Shown here piece by piece: positions 59,767 to 64,000 of a stretch of DNA of 64,000 nucleotides. Origin of the DNA: JAJFUI01 sp039698035 (GTDB lineage Bacteria > Planctomycetota > Planctomycetia > Pirellulales > Thermoguttaceae); assembly GCA_039698035.1 (NCBI GenBank), contig JBDKSW010000009.1, positions 248,001 to 312,000 on the forward strand. The letters run 5' to 3'. The notes beneath the pieces were generated by a model that was not told the DNA's origin, ran no database searches, and saw only the letters and a program-made list of their open reading frames with translations. The stretch's first letter is position 1, and every line of letters starts with the position of its first letter. Position numbers and translations under genes: made by a program.

Positions 59767-60023
59767 TTTTTAGGGCCGAAAAGAAGGGGCCATTACTCGT
59801 GAGACGCCCTCAATACGAGACTTGGCCCTGGCAGACCAGTGATGACGTGTGGCAGCCGAGAGGGCTGCGCAGAAGCACCGGCCGACCGGAACAAGGCACT
59901 ACAGAATGCAGCGCCGCGTGCAGCCGCCAAAGCCCACCCGTGTTGACCGTAGTCGTTGCCCTGTATTGTCTTATGACAGTCGTCGCATAACACCCAAGAT
60001 TCGATGCCATGCCACCCAAAAAG
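59767..60023. other. Non-coding stretch beside tRNA-Glu
   Basis: No gene is supported in these 257 bases. Read on the minus strand, CDDCHKTIQG looks a little like the end of an HNH nuclease, but the frame has no other support. Confidence 0.4.
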
Positions 60024-60096
60024 TGACCCCGACGGGATTCGGACCCGTGTTGCCGGCGTGAAAGGCCAGTGTCCTAGGCCACTAGACGACGGGGCC
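60024..60096 (-). tRNA. tRNA-Glu (anticodon TTC)
   Basis: On the minus strand the acceptor GGCCCCG pairs with CGGGGTC (one G-U), the D-arm lies around CGTCTAGTGGCCTAGGAC, and the anticodon loop is CTTTCAC with anticodon TTC on the stem CTGGC/GCCGG. The T-arm has GGGTCCGAATCCC. The discriminator is A and the CCA end is not encoded. A promoter lies just upstream. The 3' end faces the integrase remnant and toxin-antitoxin region. Confidence 0.93.
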
Positions 60097-60107
60097 AAGC
60101 TTGCTCT

Positions 60108-60136
60108 TGTATACGCTATCGGGTGGGGCGCGTCAA
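60108..60136 (-). promoter_or_regulatory. Promoter of tRNA-Glu
   Basis: On the minus strand TTGACG (60131-60136), a 17-base spacer and TATACA (60108-60113). Transcription would begin about five bases before the tRNA. Confidence 0.55.
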
Positions 60137-60410
60137 GGGGCCAGGCAGCATCCTTCTTTAGGTTGTCCCCTGCTCCGAGCGATCATCCGAAATGGGAGAA
60201 CGCGGCGAGGTCGTTTGTCCCTTGGCCGGACTGCTGACACGGCCGCTTAGGTCGGGTATGCTTCTGGCGGGCTGCTGCAAGCCTGGACCGGCGATTTGCA
60301 TCGTTTGGGCCGCATGCCGTCGAGAGGGACTCGTCGTTGCGGATGCCACCGGACAGAGACTCCGGGACCGAATGGCGATGCAAAGCAATCACGATTGGGA
60401 GCGACGAACA
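60137..60410. other. Region upstream of the SUMF1-domain gene
   Basis: The 314 bases between tRNA-Glu and the next gene hold the tRNA promoter (60108-60136) and an open plus-strand frame from 60192 that joins the SUMF1-domain gene without any codon-level sign of being translated. No other feature is seen. Confidence 0.4.
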
Positions 60411-62579
60411 ATGCAACGCAATTCTCGAAGAAGCTTTTTGGCCAAGACAGCCGGTGCGGCCGCGCTGATGGCATTGCCGACGGATTGGCTGGCTCTTGCG
60501 GCAGAGTCGAACTCCTTCAAGTTCGAGCCCGAACAGTGTCTCGTTCCAGCACCGCGTGACCGGGCCGAGTGGCCTGCGTTTCGCCGACAGTTGGCCGCCT
60601 GGCGCGAGGCGGCGCGTCGCAGGTTGAAGTACGACGACTCGCTCTACCGCAAGCCTGAGTTCGCTTGGGCTTCCTCCGCCTTTGCGTGCTGTTTCGTGAT
60701 GCTGTGCGACGAAGCTTTTTACGATCCCGAGCGCGGCGTCTACACGGTCGATGCGTTCCTGGACGAGGGCCGGCGGGAGTTCGGCGGCTATGACAGCGTC
60801 GTCTTGTGGCATGCCTACCCTCGCATTGGCGCCGATCCGCGTAACCAGTTTGATTTTTATCGCGACATGCCTGGTGGGCTGGCCAAGTTGAAAGAAGTCG
60901 TCCAGCTCCTTCATGATCGAGGCGTTCGGGTCTACCTTGACTACAATCCGTGGGATACCGGCACGCGCCGCGAGGAATGCTCCGATCTGGATGCCCTGGT
61001 GCAGATGGTCGGTACGCTTCAGGTTGATGGGCTGTTCCTCGATACAATGACCGAAGGCGCACGCCGTTGGCGTGTGGCATTGGATGCCGTGCGGCCCGGC
61101 GCCGTTCTGGAAGGCGAGGGCGCGCTTCCGCTCGAAAGGATCGCCGACCATCACGCCTCTTGGGCGCAGTGGTTCGTCGATAGCGAAACGCCTGGCGTGC
61201 TGCGCAATAAGTGGTTTGAACGCCGGCACATGCAGCACGAGATCAAACGCTGGGATTTTGACCACACCGGTGAGCTCCATACGGCGTGGCTTAACGGCAG
61301 CGGCATGATGATTTGGGAGAATGTCTTCGGCTCGTGGATGGGTTGGAGCCGACGCGATCGGTCGATCCTTCGAGCGATGCTGCCCATCCAACGGCGCTAC
61401 GCGGCCCTGTTTTGTGGAGAGCGGTGGACGCCGCTGACGCCTACGGAGCGGCCCGAGGTTTTCGCGTCTCTCTGGGAAGACAAGGGCCTGCGGCTGTGGA
61501 CGCTGGTGAACCGCTCGAACCAAGCGGCGGAGGGTGATCTGCTGAAGGTTGCTGCTGTGCCTGGCCAGATGTATTTCGATCTGGTCGCCGGTGCTGTTCT
61601 GAAGCCTCGGGAGGAGAACGGGCTGTTGATGCTCGCCGGGAAGCTGCCGCCACGCGGAATCGGCTGTTTCTTGGCGGCAGCACCAAGCCGCGGCACGGAT
61701 TTGGACAAGTTTCTGGTCGAGCAGGCGACGACCGCCGCTCGGGCGGATTTCGACGCGAGCTACCCGGTTCGCGCAACAAAATGGACGCCGCCCGCGCCGT
61801 CCGTCCGCGGCACGAAGGTCCCGGTGGACATGCTCGCTGTCCCGGCGGCGGCAGTCGAGCTGACAACCGAGTTTCGCTATCGCGAATGCGGCTGCTACGA
61901 GTCGTCCCCGCCTTCCAAGCATGCGCAATTTGACCCGACGAATCCGGAAGGCCACGAGGTCTTTCGGCGTCGTGTTACGCTGCCACGGTTCGCCATCGAT
62001 CTCACTCCGGTGACGAACGCCCAGTTCGCGCAGTTTTTGGAAGGTTCAAAATACAAGCCAAGGAATCCAGAAAACTTCCTGAAACACTGGAGCGGCGGCA
62101 AGCCGCCGGCGGGCAAGGAGGACCATCCGGTCGTCTACGTCGATCTCGATGACGCCAGGGCCTATGCGCGCTGGGCAGGCAAGCGGCTTCCGACCGAAGA
62201 CGAATGGCAATATGCGGCTCAAGGCACGGATGGCCGCGCGTATCCTTGGGGAAATCAATTGTCGGCGGGCTGCTATAACGATGGCCAAACGCAAGACACG
62301 ACGGCCGTCAAGGCGTTTCCCAAAGGTCGCTCTCCGTTTGGCTGCTACGACATGTGTGGCAACGTGTGGCACTGGACCGAAAGTGAACGGACCGACGGCC
62401 GCACGCGTTTCTGCATTCTGCACGGCGGCTCGTTTTTCAAGGCGGCCGGTTCGGTGTGGTACATGGATGGCGGGCCACAGCCGGTGACGTTCGCCGCCAA
62501 GTTCTTGTTGATGTGGCCTGGCCTGGACCGATGTTCGACGATCGGGTTCCGGTGCGTCGCGGACCTGTCGCCAAGCTGA
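60411..62579 (+). CDS. Tat-exported TIM-barrel/SUMF1-domain fusion protein
   Basis: A 722-residue protein. The ATG at 60411 follows GGGAG eight bases upstream and starts a Tat signal (NSRRSFLAKTAGAAALMALP). A ~450-residue TIM-barrel-like region resembles glycoside hydrolases (VYLDYNPWDTGTR; VDGLFLDTMTEGARRW with an Asp, and EGEGALPLE). The last ~240 residues form a formylglycine-generating-enzyme (SUMF1) domain: IDLTPVTNAQFAQFLEG, RLPTEDEWQYAA, DMCGNVWHWTESE and GGSFF. The two catalytic cysteines of true FGE, normally in the GGSWxxxxxxC region, are not there, so this domain is probably for binding. A glycan-active exported enzyme is likely. Substrate unknown. Confidence 0.8.
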   Translation: MQRNSRRSFLAKTAGAAALMALPTDWLALAAESNSFKFEPEQCLVPAPRDRAEWPAFRRQLAAWREAARRRLKYDDSLYRKPEFAWASSAFACCFVMLCDEAFYDPERGVYTVDAFLDEGRREFGGYDSVVLWHAYPRIGADPRNQFDFYRDMPGGLAKLKEVVQLLHDRGVRVYLDYNPWDTGTRREECSDLDALVQMVGTLQVDGLFLDTMTEGARRWRVALDAVRPGAVLEGEGALPLERIADHHASWAQWFVDSETPGVLRNKWFERRHMQHEIKRWDFDHTGELHTAWLNGSGMMIWENVFGSWMGWSRRDRSILRAMLPIQRRYAALFCGERWTPLTPTERPEVFASLWEDKGLRLWTLVNRSNQAAEGDLLKVAAVPGQMYFDLVAGAVLKPREENGLLMLAGKLPPRGIGCFLAAAPSRGTDLDKFLVEQATTAARADFDASYPVRATKWTPPAPSVRGTKVPVDMLAVPAAAVELTTEFRYRECGCYESSPPSKHAQFDPTNPEGHEVFRRRVTLPRFAIDLTPVTNAQFAQFLEGSKYKPRNPENFLKHWSGGKPPAGKEDHPVVYVDLDDARAYARWAGKRLPTEDEWQYAAQGTDGRAYPWGNQLSAGCYNDGQTQDTTAVKAFPKGRSPFGCYDMCGNVWHWTESERTDGRTRFCILHGGSFFKAAGSVWYMDGGPQPVTFAAKFLLMWPGLDRCSTIGFRCVADLSPS

Positions 62580-62590
62580 GCTGGCATCGT

Positions 62591-64000
62591 CTACAGACAC
62601 CGCAGGAAGGCGACCAAGTCCTTCTTTTCCTGTTCGGTCAGCTTCGTTTCGAGAACCAGGTTGTGGAACTCGACCGTGTCTTCGAGGGTCAGGAGCCGAC
62701 CGTCGTGCAGATAGGGCGGTGTGTCCTTGATGCCTCGCAGCGGAAAGGTCTTGATGGTCCCGTCGCCCGCGGCCATGCAACCGTTGACCATCTTCGGCTC
62801 GAAGAATCGCTCGGTGTGCAGGTCGTGCATCGTGTTGTCGGTGTAATAGGGCGCCGGGTGACACTCGGCGCAGCGGCCCTTTTCAGAGAAGACTTTCTGC
62901 CCGGCCAGCTCGGAGGCGGTCGCCTTCTTCGGGTCCAGCTTGCCGAAGAGGTCAAGCTTCGGAGCGGGCGGGAAGTCGAGAATGGCCATGAACTCGGCCA
63001 TGAAGTGCACCTGGCTGCCGCGTTCCAGGATGTTGACGCCCTTCTTCGTGGCGATCACGGGGTCACCGTCGAAATAGGCCGCCCGCTGCTCGAACTCGGT
63101 GAAATCCTCGACACTCTTCAGGGCCCTCTGCGAGCCGAATAGTTGCTGAATGTTGACGCCCCGCAAGGCCGGCGTATCGAGCCGGTGGCGGAATTCCTGC
63201 GGCCGGATATCGCCCACCAGATGCGTCGTCCCATTGCTGGCGCCGTTGACGTGGCAGTCGAAACAGGTGACGCCCGTGCTGGGCTTCATGGATCGGCGAT
63301 CATCCGTGGCGTTGAACTGCTGTTGGGGAAAGGGTGTCAGCAGCAGCCGCAGCCCTTCGAGTTGTTTCGGATTCAAGAGGCCGTTGAACAGCTTAAAGTA
63401 GTTTTGCAGCGTGACGACCTGGCCTTGCGACACGTCGCCCAGGTCGGGGCGCGTTGTGAGAAAGATGGCGGGCGGGTACTCTGGCAGAAAATGCGTCGGC
63501 AGGTCAAAGTCCAGGTCGAAGCGGTTCAAGTCGCGTTCCTCTTGCTTTTTCACTTCGTCGATCTGGTGTTTGGGAAAGACCATGCCGCCTTCGGGATGAT
63601 TCGGATGCGGCAGCGGCAGGAAGCCTTGCGGCCAGAGCCCTTTCTGCCGGATCTCCTCTGGCGTCATGGCGGCCAAGTCCTCCCACGACTTGACATCGGC
63701 GGGCAGCTTGGCTCGGACGCCTTCCTGAATCGGCGTGCCGCGGGACATCGCGACGCCCTTGGCCGGCCGGTCGCTCAGGTCGTACCGTTCCTCGAGCAGC
63801 TTCATTTGCCGAGCCATGATCTCGGGCTTGGCGGCCGACATCTTGGCGACCGCCTTGTCGAAGCTTTCCTGCATCACGACGGGGGCATAGCTGCTCGGGG
63901 GCTGCTGCGCCCAAAGAGCCGCTCCGTGCCAGGCAATGCCGCCGAGCAGTAGAAGAACGCCAGAGGTCACCAACGCGGTCCGACGGAACGAATTGCACGG
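62591..64000 (-). CDS. Di-heme c-type cytochrome (cytochrome c peroxidase-like), partial
   Basis: At least 460 residues; the frame is still open at the right edge (…RRTA LVTSG), so the true start probably lies outside the window and the TTG at 63973 is not trusted. An export signal (VLLLLGGIAWHGAALWAQ) precedes a planctomycete-type di-heme protein: CFDCH and CAECH bind two c-haems, with FEQRAAYFDGDP and PLRGIKDTPPYLHDGRLLTLEDTVEF typical of the MauG/peroxidase-like family. The first haem site is followed by VGDIRPQEFRHRLDTPALRGVN. It probably transfers electrons or reduces peroxide outside the membrane. It is convergent with the SUMF1 gene, 11 bases apart. Confidence 0.85.
   Translation of the reverse strand, partial: PCNSFRRTALVTSGVLLLLGGIAWHGAALWAQQPPSSYAPVVMQESFDKAVAKMSAAKPEIMARQMKLLEERYDLSDRPAKGVAMSRGTPIQEGVRAKLPADVKSWEDLAAMTPEEIRQKGLWPQGFLPLPHPNHPEGGMVFPKHQIDEVKKQEERDLNRFDLDFDLPTHFLPEYPPAIFLTTRPDLGDVSQGQVVTLQNYFKLFNGLLNPKQLEGLRLLLTPFPQQQFNATDDRRSMKPSTGVTCFDCHVNGASNGTTHLVGDIRPQEFRHRLDTPALRGVNIQQLFGSQRALKSVEDFTEFEQRAAYFDGDPVIATKKGVNILERGSQVHFMAEFMAILDFPPAPKLDLFGKLDPKKATASELAGQKVFSEKGRCAECHPAPYYTDNTMHDLHTERFFEPKMVNGCMAAGDGTIKTFPLRGIKDTPPYLHDGRLLTLEDTVEFHNLVLETKLTEQEKKDLVAFLRCL

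Noticed and set aside
59763..59990. 75-codon plus-strand frame before tRNA-Glu
   Set aside because: No similarity, no ribosome site, and composition of random sequence.
59770..60020. HNH-like CDDCH pattern on the minus strand
   Set aside because: Only one short motif; no HNH histidine context and the frame runs into tRNA-Glu.
1..64000. CRISPR array, intact insertion sequence, prophage or rRNA operon
   Set aside because: No regularly spaced repeats, transposase or phage structural genes, and no rRNA sequence were recognised.

Overview
The window looks like ordinary chromosome from a GC-rich member of the Planctomycetota, probably a Pirellulales-like lineage. The evidence is the company of genes: a DUF1559 protein with a prepilin-type N-terminus, Ser/Thr kinases with the planctomycete-style N-terminal leader, the small lipoprotein and 75-residue families typical of the phylum, TPR proteins, a SUMF1-domain protein, a di-heme cytochrome and an integrase remnant of planctomycete type. 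The lineage is inferred from family content; no rRNA gene is present.

Layout. 0-6 kb: DUF1559 secreted protein, Ser/Thr kinase, STAS protein, BON protein, short SerA-type dehydrogenase, small membrane protein and thioredoxin. 6-10 kb: a minus-strand run of three exported proteins, two of them paralogues. 10-15.3 kb: an exopolysaccharide cluster in translationally coupled order (Wza-like exporter, O-antigen ligase/TPR fusion, CpsB-type PHP phosphatase, small secreted protein). 15.3-19.7 kb: group 1/2 sigma-70 factor, AzgA-type purine permease and site-2 protease. 19.7-24.4 kb: FucP-like sugar transporter with a large extracytoplasmic insertion, sialate O-acetylesterase and exported TlpA-type protein. 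24.5-31 kb: LOG protein, prepilin-peptidase homologue lacking the usual GxGD motif, a cytochrome b/c fusion with its Rieske protein, DHH phosphoesterase and RibF. 31-37 kb: monooxygenase and enolase-superfamily pair, McsA/McsB protein-arginine kinase pair, CoaD, TPR protein, ribosomal protein bS20. 37-47 kb: POT transporter, PyrK, RluB, DusB, an internally duplicated TolC-like protein, GT39 glycosyltransferase and PAP2 phosphatase. 47-50 kb: two tandem outer-membrane-type paralogues. 50-57 kb: two SDR proteins, a TPR-gene remnant, a zinc-ribbon protein, a TMTC-like glycosyltransferase and a second kinase. 57-64 kb: PyrB, a decayed integrase, a toxin-antitoxin pair and a KTSC-like gene ending at tRNA-Glu, then a SUMF1 chimera and a di-heme cytochrome that runs off the right edge.

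Many neighbours are coupled by 4-base ATGA overlaps (polymerase-CpsB, enolase-ABM, RibF-DHH, PyrK-POT, TolC-DusB). Several candidate sigma-70 promoters can be read by eye, most with a 16-base spacer, and some place the predicted transcript start at or within a base of the start codon.

The most interesting items are the cytochrome b that has lost both conserved ligands of one haem, the decayed island against the 3' end of tRNA-Glu, the TIM-barrel/SUMF1 fusion, the sugar transporter with a ~175-residue insertion, and the toxin-antitoxin promoter with helically phased repeats. No CRISPR array, intact insertion sequence, prophage or rRNA operon is visible.
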